Below, piece after piece: positions 25,177 through 33,622 of a DNA stretch of 64,000 nt. This stretch comes from CAIMFV01 sp040757715 (GTDB lineage Bacteria > Pseudomonadota > Alphaproteobacteria > Caulobacterales > Caulobacteraceae): positions 1 to 64,000 of the forward strand of contig JBFLWS010000011.1 in the NCBI GenBank assembly GCA_040757715.1. The letters run 5' to 3'. Both the position numbers and the translations under genes were made by a program. A model generated the notes under the pieces. It was not told where the DNA came from and did not search any database. It was given only the letters and a program-made list of their open reading frames with translations. Numbering within the stretch: the stretch's first letter is position 1; every line of letters begins with the position of its first letter.

Positions 25177-25373
25177 TCGGCCCCTGGATCGCGTGCTGCG
25201 CTGAGGCGATGGGCAGTTTGGCGGCGGAGCGGGGAGGGCGCTGCGCTAGACGGTAGGTCCGGCCGGGCCCCCGTCCGGTCAGGATGAGCAGAGGTCCCGC
25301 CGCCGGATCCGCGCCGATGTCGTCCGGACATGCGACCCAAGCACATGCGGCTAGGCCATGATGGAACGGGAAC

Positions 25374-25391
25374 AATTGCACCGGTGCAATT
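25374..25391. repeat. parS-like palindrome, copy 3
   Basis: Third exact AATTGCACCGGTGCAATT, about 200 bp before the parA start. The parA promoter is probably between this site and 25597 (AT-richer GCGTTAATGCGCCCTTAACA region), so ParB bound here could also affect parA expression. Confidence 0.8.
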
Positions 25392-25596
25392 TCGGGGATC
25401 GACCCCCAAAATGCAGAGGCAAAGCCCCCAATCGGTCAGGTTGGGTCTGGCCGAAAATCTGGAATCGGGATTTAGGTTGGTCACGTAGCGTTAATGCGCC
25501 CTTAACAAAGCGCTTATAGCGTCCAGGCGGCTCCACTTTCGCTTTTTGGGCGGGCGGGGTCGGTTTTTCGAAACCTGCCGGAGGCTGTGAGGTCCC

Positions 25597-26799
25597 ATGT
25601 CGAACGTCGCCGAAGAACCCGCCCCCTCGCTGGCCGGACCCGTGTCGCAGCTGGCGCGCCGGGCCTCGGCCGTGGTCCAGAACTTGCGGGACAGCGCGCG
25701 GGCCGCGCGGGCAGGCGAGCGCCGCGAACCGCTCTTTTCGATCAGCGAGGCGGCTGAGCTGGTCGGCCGTACGCCGGCGGCGATTCGCGATGCGGAAAAG
25801 GACGGGCGTTTGCCCGAGTCGCCGCGCACGGAAACCAATCGCCGGGTCGGCTATACTCTGGCCCAGGTCAACGACATGCGCGGTGTGTTTGGGACGCGCC
25901 CCTGGCGCAAGCCAGAGGACCCTTGCGCTGTTATCGCGGTGCAGAACTTCAAGGGCGGCGTCGGCAAGTCCACCCTGTCGGTTCACCTGGCGCAGTATCT
26001 GGCGATCCAGGGCTACCGGGTCTGCCTGATCGACTGCGACAGCCAGGCCTCCAGCACGACCCTGTTCGGCTACGTTCCGGACCTCGACCTGACCGAAAAT
26101 CAGACCCTCTATCCGTTCCTGCGCGAAGACGACATGCGGTCGCTCGACTACGCCTTGCTGGACACCCACTTCGACGGGCTGAAGCTGATTCCCGCCAACC
26201 TGAACCTGTTCCAGTCCGAGTACGAAATCTCTGCGCGCATGGCGCGCGGCGGGAGCCGGCTGCTCGACCGTCTGGCCCAGGGGATCGCCTCGATCTCCGA
26301 CCAATTTGACGTGATCGTCCTCGACCCGCCACCGGCGCTGGGCGCCATCTCCTTGTCTGTGCTTCGCGCCGCCAATGCGCTGATCATCCCGGTCCCGCCG
26401 ACGGTGATGGACTTCTCCTCGACCGCATCGTTTCTCACCATGCTGGACGAGACGCTCACCCAACTGGCGTCGCGTGACCTGGCTCCGGACCTTAATTTCG
26501 TGCGGGTCGTCGCCTCCAAGGTCGACGAGAACAAGTCGATGCAGAAGGAGCTGCTCGCGCTCATGCGGCAGGTGTTCGGGCTGGCGATGATCCGCACGCC
26601 CATGAAGGACTCCGCCGAAATCGACAACGTCACGGCGCGCCTCATGACCGTCTATGAGATGAACAGCCCGATGACGAGCAAGTCGGTCCGCGACCGGTGC
26701 CTGACCTACCTCAATGGGGTCAACGAAGAGATCCTCCTCGATGTGCGGCAGACCTGGCCGAGCCACGTTGAGCGCCTTCGCAAGGAGGGCCACGCATGA
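25597..26799 (+). CDS. parA: Partition ATPase ParA (type Ia)
   Basis: The 400-residue product has a MerR-like N-terminal DNA-binding domain (LFSISEAAELVGRTPAAIRD; RRVGYTLAQVNDMR) and a deviant-Walker ATPase domain (VQNFKGGVGKSTLSVHLA at about 117; CLIDCDSQASSTTL; IVLDPPPALG). The HTH extension marks it as a type Ia ParA able to repress its own operon. It moves plasmid copies by forming nucleoid-bound gradients with ParB. parB follows 52 bp downstream with a parS-like palindrome in between. Confidence 0.95.
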   Translation: MSNVAEEPAPSLAGPVSQLARRASAVVQNLRDSARAARAGERREPLFSISEAAELVGRTPAAIRDAEKDGRLPESPRTETNRRVGYTLAQVNDMRGVFGTRPWRKPEDPCAVIAVQNFKGGVGKSTLSVHLAQYLAIQGYRVCLIDCDSQASSTTLFGYVPDLDLTENQTLYPFLREDDMRSLDYALLDTHFDGLKLIPANLNLFQSEYEISARMARGGSRLLDRLAQGIASISDQFDVIVLDPPPALGAISLSVLRAANALIIPVPPTVMDFSSTASFLTMLDETLTQLASRDLAPDLNFVRVVASKVDENKSMQKELLALMRQVFGLAMIRTPMKDSAEIDNVTARLMTVYEMNSPMTSKSVRDRCLTYLNGVNEEILLDVRQTWPSHVERLRKEGHA

Positions 26800-26813
26800 C
26801 CCAGAATATTGAA

Positions 26814-26831
26814 AATTGCACCGGTGCAATT
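26814..26831. repeat. parS-like palindrome, copy 4
   Basis: Fourth exact AATTGCACCGGTGCAATT, in the parA-parB gap just upstream of the parB RBS (AAAGGG). Its position could let ParB bound here tune its own translation or transcription. Confidence 0.8.
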
Positions 26832-26851
26832 CGTGCAGAAAGGGCGCGCTG

Positions 26852-27889
26852 ATGAGCTCCAAGAATCGCACCTTCGCTGCCGACCTGATGGGCTCGCTCG
26901 ACCAAGCGGCGCCCAAGCCGGAGGCCCCAACCCGCATGCCGGTCGGCATCCTGGCGACCCGCGAAAACCGGATGGCCGAGCTGGCGTCCGGCGCGGTCGT
27001 GGGCCGCGCCGTCGAGCAGGTGGATCCCGCGCGCTGCCGGCTGTGGAGCGAGCACAATCGCGACTACGCCGCGCTGGACGAGAGCCGCTGCGCGGACCTG
27101 ATCGAAAGCTTCAAGGCGCAGGGCCGACAGGAGGTCCCAGCGATCGTCCGGCGGGTGCGCAATGACCCTGACTTCGATTTCGAAGTCATCTGCGGCGCGC
27201 GCCGGCATTGGACCGTCACCTGGCTGCGCGCGCATAACTACGCCGACTTCCGCTTCCTGGTTGAGGTCCGTGACCTCACCGACGAAGAGGCGTTTCGGAT
27301 CTCCGATCTGGAGAACCGCGCTCGGGAGGATCTCAGCGATATCGAGCGCGCGCGCGACTACCTGAAGGCTCTCGGACGTCACTATGGCGGGCGCCAGAAG
27401 GCCATGGCCGAGCGCCTCAAGGTGTCGGAAGCTTGGCTCAGTCGCTACCTCGACCTCGCCCGATTGCCGGAGGATCTGGTGGCGGCGTTCGATGACCCGC
27501 ACGAGCTGAAGATCAAGCACGTCACCCTCCTAAAGCCGCTGCTCAAGCCGGACGAGCGCGAACGGCGGGTGCTGGCGGAAGCCATCGCCATCGCCAAGGG
27601 AAGAGGGGAGGGGACCCCCCTCAAGCCTCAGGATGTCATCCGCCGCCTGGCGGCGGCGGCCGACCCCCCCAAGAAGTCAGGATCCCCCAAGAAGACAGGC
27701 CAAACGTCGGCCGAGGTCGTCTCGTCGCCGACCGGCCAGCCGCTGTTTCGCGTCGAGCCCAAGGGCAAGAAGGAGGTCAATATCACCCTCCTCCTGCAGG
27801 CGGGCGGGAGCCGGGCGGACGCCGAACGCGCCCTCACGGATTTGCTCGCCCGGGTCTGGCTCAACACGGCCGGCGAGGAGCCGGCCTAG
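26852..27889 (+). CDS. parB: Partition protein ParB
   Basis: The 345-residue product has the ParB/Spo0J N-terminal domain (RLWSEHNRDYAALDE; VPAIVRRVRND; FEVICGARRHWTVTWLR, the GxRR CTPase box), then an HTH domain (RQKAMAERLKVSEAWLSRYL; DLARLPEDLVAAFDD) and a C-terminal dimerisation part. ATG 26852 is chosen; an upstream ORF start would lie within the palindrome. It should bind the four AATTGCACCGGTGCAATT sites and spread on the DNA with CTP. It pairs with parA in one operon. Confidence 0.93.
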   Translation: MSSKNRTFAADLMGSLDQAAPKPEAPTRMPVGILATRENRMAELASGAVVGRAVEQVDPARCRLWSEHNRDYAALDESRCADLIESFKAQGRQEVPAIVRRVRNDPDFDFEVICGARRHWTVTWLRAHNYADFRFLVEVRDLTDEEAFRISDLENRAREDLSDIERARDYLKALGRHYGGRQKAMAERLKVSEAWLSRYLDLARLPEDLVAAFDDPHELKIKHVTLLKPLLKPDERERRVLAEAIAIAKGRGEGTPLKPQDVIRRLAAAADPPKKSGSPKKTGQTSAEVVSSPTGQPLFRVEPKGKKEVNITLLLQAGGSRADAERALTDLLARVWLNTAGEEPA

Positions 27890-27958
27890 TTCACGCTAGC
27901 GGAAGAAGGTTACAGGTTATATATAGCTTTCTTCACATCTGGCGAACTAGAAGCCACC

Positions 27959-28753
27959 ATGCCTCGGCAGCGCTCAGCCCCGTTCTTCAGCGACGCCCCG
28001 GTCTTTGACCGGGCCGACTACGCGCGCGCGATCGGCCGGGCGCCGAGCGACAAGGTAGTCAGCAGCATGCTGGCCCAACACCTGAAGGCGGGCAATATCC
28101 GCCGCATAGCCCGGGGCGTGTTCGCCTCCGTGCCCAAGCACGCTAACGCCGAGACCTGGTCGGTCGACCGCTTCCTCGCGGCGTCGCGGCTGCGGCCGGG
28201 CGGCGTCATCGCCTATCACTCCGCGCTCGAACTCCAGGGCTACGCCTATTCGGAGAGCTTCGACCTGCAGGTCGTGGCCCCGGGCCAGCCCGCGGTGCTG
28301 GCCGCCGAGGGGTTCACCTGCCGGTTCCTCAAGGCGCCGGCGCCCTTCGGCGAGGCCGACCTGACCACGGTCGATCGGCTAGGCCAGTCGGTGCCGGTGA
28401 CCACCCTCGAATGCTCCGTCGCGGACCTGTTCGACCGGCCAGATCTCGCTGGCGGGACCGACGAACTGATCAGCTCGCTCGACCTCATCGGCCGACTCGA
28501 TCCCGATCGGCTCATCGCCCGCCTCGGGGCCTTGGGCAACGCCACGGCGGCCGGCGCGGCAGGCTGGTGGCTGGAGCGTCGGCGCGACCAGCTCGGCGTG
28601 TCCGCCGAGGCTCTGGATCGCCTGCAGGCCTTGGCGCCCAAGCAGAACCGCTATGCCCTGGGCGCGGTCTCCGGCGCCGGCCGCCTTGCGCCCCGATGGC
28701 GGGTGATCCTGCCCGAAGCCGTGCTCGACCCGGCCTTTGAAGGCTTGGAGTGA
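27959..28753 (+). CDS. abiEi: AbiEi-type antitoxin (type IV TA)
   Basis: The 264-residue product shows the AbiEi layout: N-terminal winged-HTH (VVSSMLAQHLKAGNIRRIAR, RGVFASVP) and a longer C-terminal antitoxin domain (LRPGGVIAYHSALELQGYAY, PVTTLECSVADLFDRP, DELISSLDLI). AbiEi represses its own promoter and neutralises AbiEii without stable complex formation. A TATATA element at about 27916 in the 69-bp upstream gap is a likely promoter. Its stop overlaps the toxin start (GTGA), the standard coupling. Confidence 0.88.
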   Translation: MPRQRSAPFFSDAPVFDRADYARAIGRAPSDKVVSSMLAQHLKAGNIRRIARGVFASVPKHANAETWSVDRFLAASRLRPGGVIAYHSALELQGYAYSESFDLQVVAPGQPAVLAAEGFTCRFLKAPAPFGEADLTTVDRLGQSVPVTTLECSVADLFDRPDLAGGTDELISSLDLIGRLDPDRLIARLGALGNATAAGAAGWWLERRRDQLGVSAEALDRLQALAPKQNRYALGAVSGAGRLAPRWRVILPEAVLDPAFEGLE

Positions 28754-29727
28754 CGGCGCCGTCCGCCCAGACCCTGCAGCGCCTGGCGAACGAGACCGGC
28801 CTGCAGGCGAGCACACTGGAGAAGGTCCTGCGCCTGCTGGATGTCCTGCAGGAGATCGCCCGCGATCCCGTCCTGGCGGACCGGCTGGTCCTCAAGGGCG
28901 GCACGGCGCTGAACGTCTTTCACCTGGCCCTGGACCGCCTGTCGGTGGACATCGACCTCAACTATGTCGGCGCGCTGGAGCGCGCGGCGATGGAGGCGGA
29001 TCGGCCTGACATCGACGCGGCCCTGAACCGGCTCCTGACCGCCCAGGGCTACGCCATCCGCCGCCAGCCGGGCGACCACGCCGGCGGCAAATGGATCGGC
29101 CGCTTCGCCTCCGCGCTCGGCGGCGGCGCCTCGCTGGAGGTCGACATCAACTACATGTCGCGCCTGCCGCTGTTCGGCGCCGCGAGGATGGATTCGGTCG
29201 ACCTGGGCGGCGTCCGCGCGTCCGGCGTCGCGGTGCTGGACCTTCACGAAGTCGCCGGTAGCAAGCTGGTCGCCCTGATCGACCGGGAGGCGGCCCGGGA
29301 TCTGTTCGACGCGCGGCGGATCCTCGACATTGCAGGGCTGGACTGGGTGAACATCAAGGCCGCCATGCTGGCCTACGGCGCCGCGGGGCGGCGCGATTGG
29401 CGACGTGCGTCGGTGGACGACATTGGCGGCGACCCCCGCGAACTGCGCCAGAAGCTCGCCATCTGCCTGCCGCAGAACCGGTTCGCAGCCGCCGGCGGCC
29501 CGGAGGCCTGGATCGCGCAAACGGTCGAGGAATGCCGGGCGCGGCTCGCGCCGCTGTTCGAGCTCACGCCAGGAGAGGCGGCGTTTCTCGACGGCATCCT
29601 GGACCGCGGCGACATCGACCCCAGCGGGCTCGCGGTCGCGCCGGAGATCCAGGCGCGGATCGCGGTCATGCCCATGCTGGCCTGGAAGTGCCAGAACGTG
29701 CGCGCCCATCGCGGCAAGACGCGCTAG
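28750..29727 (+). CDS. abiEii: AbiEii-type nucleotidyltransferase toxin
   Basis: The 325-residue product carries the AbiEii/DUF1814 nucleotidyltransferase signature: LVLKGGTALNVF (about 46-57), LSVDIDLNYVG (catalytic D-x-D), and a later VLDLHEVAGSKLVALIDREAARDLFD. Toxins of this family block growth by modifying tRNA or similar substrates after phage infection or plasmid loss. It begins at the GTG overlapping the antitoxin stop. On a plasmid the pair gives both stabilisation and phage abortive infection. Confidence 0.88.
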   Translation: MTAPSAQTLQRLANETGLQASTLEKVLRLLDVLQEIARDPVLADRLVLKGGTALNVFHLALDRLSVDIDLNYVGALERAAMEADRPDIDAALNRLLTAQGYAIRRQPGDHAGGKWIGRFASALGGGASLEVDINYMSRLPLFGAARMDSVDLGGVRASGVAVLDLHEVAGSKLVALIDREAARDLFDARRILDIAGLDWVNIKAAMLAYGAAGRRDWRRASVDDIGGDPRELRQKLAICLPQNRFAAAGGPEAWIAQTVEECRARLAPLFELTPGEAAFLDGILDRGDIDPSGLAVAPEIQARIAVMPMLAWKCQNVRAHRGKTR

Positions 29728-29772
29728 CCGCGCAGCATCGGTTTTCGGCCACGGCTTGTCACAGCCCACCAT

Positions 29773-29800
29773 GACGCACTATTTTAGGCGAAATAGTGCG
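29773..29800 (+). promoter_or_regulatory. Inverted repeat before traF
   Basis: ACGCACTATTT (29773-29783) and AAATAGTGCGT (29790-29800) form a perfect 11-bp inverted repeat with a 6-bp centre, 34 bp upstream of traF. It shares ACGCACTATT with the inverted repeat at 8719-8738. It looks like an operator of the transfer genes. Confidence 0.55.
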
Positions 29801-29834
29801 TTGGCTGCGGGCCGGACGCAGGGCGGAGCCGGCG

Positions 29835-30389
29835 ATGGGCGTCTCTTCGATCTTCGGGCGCACCTCAACCCCGGCCCGCCTCCGCTGGCGCAGCGGGGCG
29901 GTGGCTATCCTGGCCATGGTCGTGTGCGTGGGGGCGGTGATGGCGACCGCGCCCAGGGTCCTGATCAACACCACGCCCAGCGAGCCGCCGGGCCTCTACC
30001 TGAGATCCCCTGTGACGCCCGGACCCGGCCGCATCGTGGCCTTCACCGCTCCGGCCGCGGCCTTCCCCTACGCCGATCGCCGGCTGGCCTACCTTCATCG
30101 CGTGCCGCTCCTGAAGGCTGTCGCGGCGGGGCCCGGCGACCTGGTCTGCACCTTGAACGGCCAGCTGGAGATCGACGGAAAGCCGAGGGCGACGATCGCC
30201 CAAGTCGATCGGCAAGGCATCGCCCTGCCACACTGGCGCGCCTGTCGTCGGCTGAGGGCGGACGAGCTGTTCGTCTTCTCCGACCGCGTGCCCAACAGCT
30301 TCGACAGCCGCTATTTCGGCCCCGTCCAGCGGCGGGCTGTCCTGGGCGTCTACGCCCCCCTCGCGGTTCTGACGTCAGGAGGTCGATGA
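29835..30389 (+). CDS. traF: TraF, S26-family signal peptidase of conjugation
   Basis: The 184-residue product is a TraF-type S26 peptidase: one N-terminal membrane helix (VAILAMVVCVGAVMA), the catalytic serine box (NTTPSEPPGLYL) and the lysine box (VPLLKAVAAGPGD), ending with FVFSDRVPNSFDSRYFGP. In IncP plasmids TraF cleaves and cyclises the TrbC pilin. ATG 29835 is preferred over a GTG inside the upstream inverted repeat. The following hydrolase gene overlaps it. Confidence 0.9.
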   Translation: MGVSSIFGRTSTPARLRWRSGAVAILAMVVCVGAVMATAPRVLINTTPSEPPGLYLRSPVTPGPGRIVAFTAPAAAFPYADRRLAYLHRVPLLKAVAAGPGDLVCTLNGQLEIDGKPRATIAQVDRQGIALPHWRACRRLRADELFVFSDRVPNSFDSRYFGPVQRRAVLGVYAPLAVLTSGGR

Positions 30390-31180
30390 TGGATCCTCTC
30401 GCGCTCGCCGGGCTGTGCGCCGTGCTGGCGAGGGGGCAGGACCCCGGCCCGCTCCCGCCGGGCCTGGCGTGTCCCCCCGCCGTCATCGCGCCCGTCCTGC
30501 GGACCTCCGGTGCCGGCGTGGATATGCGGGCCGCGATCAACGCGCCGGGCGCCCGCGACGGCATCGCGAGGGTCGCCTTTGCAGAAGCCGGCAACCAAGG
30601 CGATTCCGGGCTGGCCGGCGTGATCTACACGATCCTGAACCGGCTGCAGGACGGGCGCTGGGGCTCGACGGTCGAGGGTGTCCTGAACGCGCGCTCGCAG
30701 TTCGAACCGGTGATGCGCGCCGGCGGAGCCTGGCGCGGCCTTCCCCCGGTCTCCGGTGCGGCCCAGGCCCGGGTGGATACCATTCTGAACCTGGCGATCG
30801 ACGGACGGCTGCCCGACCTCACCCACGGGGCGCGGTTCTTCCAGAACCCCGCCATCGTGGCCGGCCGCGCCCGCGCGGGGCAGGTGTCCCCTGGCCTGGT
30901 GAATTTCGGCGGCGCGACTCCGTCGGCAGTGATTGGCGCCCACAGTTTCTATGCGTCGACGGGCAGGGGAGGGGCCTCCGCAGCGCCCCGCTCCCCGGCG
31001 ACGACGCCGTCCGAGGGCGCCATGTTCGTCGGGGAGAACCACGCCACGGCGGCGGACGGAGGTCTCGGGGCCGACGCCAGCACCGCGCCGCCGAAGGCCC
31101 CGGGTCGTGAGCCGTCAGGCGACCCGGGACGGGCCTTGTTCGTGACCCGTGACGGCCAGGTTCGGGCGGGCGAGCCCTAG
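30386..31180 (+). CDS. SleB-like cell-wall hydrolase of transfer region
   Basis: The 264-residue product contains a Hydrolase_2 (SleB) core: IARVAFAEAGNQGDSGLAGV, YTILNRLQDGRWGSTVE, LNARSQFEPVMRAG. The catalytic Glu is in FAEAGNQG. An Ala-rich tail follows. It overlaps traF (ATGATGGA across the traF stop) and probably opens the peptidoglycan during assembly of the mating channel, replacing VirB1-type transglycosylases. No clear signal peptide is visible; the N-terminus is only weakly hydrophobic. Confidence 0.8.
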   Translation: MMDPLALAGLCAVLARGQDPGPLPPGLACPPAVIAPVLRTSGAGVDMRAAINAPGARDGIARVAFAEAGNQGDSGLAGVIYTILNRLQDGRWGSTVEGVLNARSQFEPVMRAGGAWRGLPPVSGAAQARVDTILNLAIDGRLPDLTHGARFFQNPAIVAGRARAGQVSPGLVNFGGATPSAVIGAHSFYASTGRGGASAAPRSPATTPSEGAMFVGENHATAADGGLGADASTAPPKAPGREPSGDPGRALFVTRDGQVRAGEP

Positions 31181-31848
31181 GCTTCCTTGCGCCAGACCGG
31201 GTCGAGCTCGGTGTAGTCGAGGTCGATATCGGAAGGCTGGAAGGCGCCCTCCTCGGCCATCGCGTCCTGCACCAGGCTGTCGAAGTTCGGCTCGCCTTCA
31301 CCGAGTGACCGGAGGGCCTCCTGGAGGTCTTCGCCGGGCGACCCGCCGGGGCGCAAGGGGAGGGGCGCGTCACCCAGAAGTTCACGAACAGTGAGGCGGT
31401 CGCGCGCCTCAGCAACACGCCGGTCAAGGACGTCCAAGAGGGCCGTCAGCAGGGTGCGATCACCGGCGGCCACGCTATCGATCAGTTCGGCGAGCAGGGC
31501 GCCGCCGATGATGATCTTGCCCCGGGTCTCGCGCTTTCGGCGGTCGATGGACCACAACGCTTCAAGCCGCTCGACCCTCGCCTTCAGGACGCCAAACCGC
31601 TCCACGTCGTCGGTGATGGAATCGAGCGGCCGGCTGTGGCGACGGCCATGGATTCCGGTTCGGCCATGGTCGCGAAGGGCGGTCTCGAGCTCGGCGAGCC
31701 GGGCCGTCAGTCGCGCTTCGTCATCGCCGGTTTGGCGCGCCTTGCGGGCGTCCGCCCGGGCTTCCCAGAGCGCCTGGCGTCGCTGTTTCTGGGCCTCGGT
31801 CCGGGGCCGATATTTCGACGGCCGGGCATTGCGGCGTCTCTTGTCCAT
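31177..31848 (-). CDS. TraD/TraC-like mobilisation accessory protein
   Basis: The 223-residue product is basic and helical at the N-terminus (DKRRRNARPSKYRPRTEAQ) with coiled-coil-like segments, and contains RETRGKIIIGGALLAELID, the R-K-I-x-I-G-G-A-L-L pattern of the small TraC/TraD and MobC-like proteins that sit next to MobA/TraA relaxases in Ti-type plasmids. It is divergent from the relaxase gene, with the likely oriT between them. ATG 31848 is chosen over upstream GTG/TTG. It probably helps the relaxosome. Confidence 0.65.
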   Translation of the reverse strand: MDKRRRNARPSKYRPRTEAQKQRRQALWEARADARKARQTGDDEARLTARLAELETALRDHGRTGIHGRRHSRPLDSITDDVERFGVLKARVERLEALWSIDRRKRETRGKIIIGGALLAELIDSVAAGDRTLLTALLDVLDRRVAEARDRLTVRELLGDAPLPLRPGGSPGEDLQEALRSLGEGEPNFDSLVQDAMAEEGAFQPSDIDLDYTELDPVWRKEA

Positions 31849-32059
31849 GGCGGGCACCAACGCAGAAAAAAGGCCGTCGTTCGACCTAATGCAGTTTTAC
31901 TACCAATTTCGTGCGTTGTGGTCCATGGTGCTCATCGAAGCAGGTTGAGGACAATGGCGCATATACGGGTCGTTTGGGCTACGCCCACCGACCCCGCGGT
32001 CAGGCGGCGCCCGACACCCTCAATCCGCCCCAGGCCAAGGCCTGCTGGTGGGTTGAGCC

Positions 32060-32099
32060 AAGGGCGTTGCCCTTAGCGATCCCGCCGGCCTCAGGCCGG
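32060..32099 (+). other. Candidate oriT/nic hairpins
   Basis: In the 268-bp gap between the divergent traD-like and relaxase genes, CCAAGGGCGTTGCCCTTAGCG holds a 6-bp stem AAGGGC/GCCCTT (32060-32074), followed by CCGGCC-TCA-GGCCGG (32085-32099). The CCAAGGGC core resembles the nick region of MOB-Q elements such as Ti (CCAAGGGCGC-type). Position next to the relaxase start fits. The second hairpin may be a leader structure instead. Confidence 0.4.
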
Positions 32100-32116
32100 A
32101 AAGAGAGGGACGCGCG

Positions 32117-33613
32117 GTGGCGTCGTTTGTTTGCCAGGTGCAGACCATCCAACGCGCGGCGGGCCGCTCGGCGGTGGCCGCGGCGGCCTACCGGTCGGGC
32201 CAGTCCCTAACCGATGAACGCCTGGCGATGGAGTTCGACTTCGCCGGCAAGGCCGGCGTCGAACATGCCGAGATCATGGCGCCGGGCGATGCGGCGGCGG
32301 ACCTGCGCGTGCGCGAAACCTTGTGGAACGCGGCCGAGAAAAGCGAACGGCGCAAGGACGCGGTTCCGGCGCGCGAGATCCTCCTGGCCCTGCCGCACGA
32401 GCTGGACTTCGAGCAGCGCCGGGCCCTGGTCCGGGCGTTCGTCGCCAAGCACGTCGTGGCGCACGGCATGATCGCCGATGTGGCCATGCATCAGCCCGGC
32501 AAAGAGGGCGATCAAAGGAACTTCCATGCCCACGTCCTGGTGACCACCCGGCGGGTCGGGGCGGACGGTTTTGGGGCCAAGGAGCCGGCCTGGTGGTCGC
32601 CCCAGCAGGTCCGCGATTGGCGCGCGGGGTGGGCGGAAATCCAGAATGAACATCTCCGCCGCCACCTTGGGGCCGATGCGCCGCAGGTGTCGCACCGCAG
32701 CCTCGCCGAACAGGGGATCGACCGGACGCCGACCCAGCATCTTGGCCCGTCCGCCACGGCCATGGAGCGGCGAAATCAGCGCACCGATCGCGGCGACCGC
32801 AACCGTGATGTCGACGTGCGCAACGACGCCGCTTCGCGACTGAGGAAGGACTATTCGGACACCGCCGACCGGCTGGCGGCGGCGGCGCCGAAGGTCGAGG
32901 CGCCGATCGACAAATTGGTCGCCGAAGCCGAGCGGGTTCGCGAGAGCCTGCTCGCCGAGCGCGCCGGGTTCGAGGCGAGCCGCCAGGCTCTGGCCGGGCC
33001 TATCGTCGCCAGTCCGCGGCGGATCGAGGCGGAGCTTCTACGCGACGATGTTCAGGCCCGCGCCCGGGCTGAGGGCCGGCTTCAGAGGACCGAGACCCGG
33101 GTCTCGCGCATCCGCCAGCAGCGGCTCTCTCTGGTGCGCTGGATCCGCAGTCCCGGACGGATGATCTGGGCCAAACACGCCGAGCTCAACGCCATCGCCA
33201 AGGCGCGCGCCGAGGCGCGAAAGGCGGAGTTGAGGCTGCAGTTCCGACAGGCCTGGTTGCGCACGCCAGCCGGGCAAGGGGCGATCGCGGCGCGCCGCCA
33301 GCCGGACCTGGATCGGGCGGCCGACGCGGCCCGCGAGCGCCGGACCCTGGTGCGCAAGATCAAGCGCATGGACAAGCGCATTGAGGGGGCGACCCGGACC
33401 GTCAACGACCTGGTGGTCGCCCGTGAGCTGGGGCAGCGCCAGCTGCGCGTGCCGGCGCATTCGCCCGACGCCACCCGTTTCATCCGTGATGTCGGCGCAC
33501 CAGCTCGCGAGGCGATCTCCCGCTTCTCCGTCCCGGCGCGCAAGGCGGCGATCGACCGCCTCAACCGCGGGCAAGGGCGCGGGATCATCCGAACCCTGTT
33601 CCCTGGCCGCTAG
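32117..33613 (+). CDS. MobA/MobL-family relaxase
   Basis: The 498-residue product begins with the MobA/MobL signature (VQTIQRAAGRSAVAAAAYRS) and has the metal-binding histidine motif RNFHAHVLVTTR (about 134-145) and FGAKEPAWWSP. After about residue 250 come long charged helices. It nicks oriT and pilots the transferred strand. It lacks the helicase domain of Ti TraA, so it is a short MOB-Q type enzyme. GTG start. The coupling protein traG follows 9 bp later. Confidence 0.9.
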   Translation: MASFVCQVQTIQRAAGRSAVAAAAYRSGQSLTDERLAMEFDFAGKAGVEHAEIMAPGDAAADLRVRETLWNAAEKSERRKDAVPAREILLALPHELDFEQRRALVRAFVAKHVVAHGMIADVAMHQPGKEGDQRNFHAHVLVTTRRVGADGFGAKEPAWWSPQQVRDWRAGWAEIQNEHLRRHLGADAPQVSHRSLAEQGIDRTPTQHLGPSATAMERRNQRTDRGDRNRDVDVRNDAASRLRKDYSDTADRLAAAAPKVEAPIDKLVAEAERVRESLLAERAGFEASRQALAGPIVASPRRIEAELLRDDVQARARAEGRLQRTETRVSRIRQQRLSLVRWIRSPGRMIWAKHAELNAIAKARAEARKAELRLQFRQAWLRTPAGQGAIAARRQPDLDRAADAARERRTLVRKIKRMDKRIEGATRTVNDLVVARELGQRQLRVPAHSPDATRFIRDVGAPAREAISRFSVPARKAAIDRLNRGQGRGIIRTLFPGR

Positions 33614-33622
33614 GAGCCCGCT

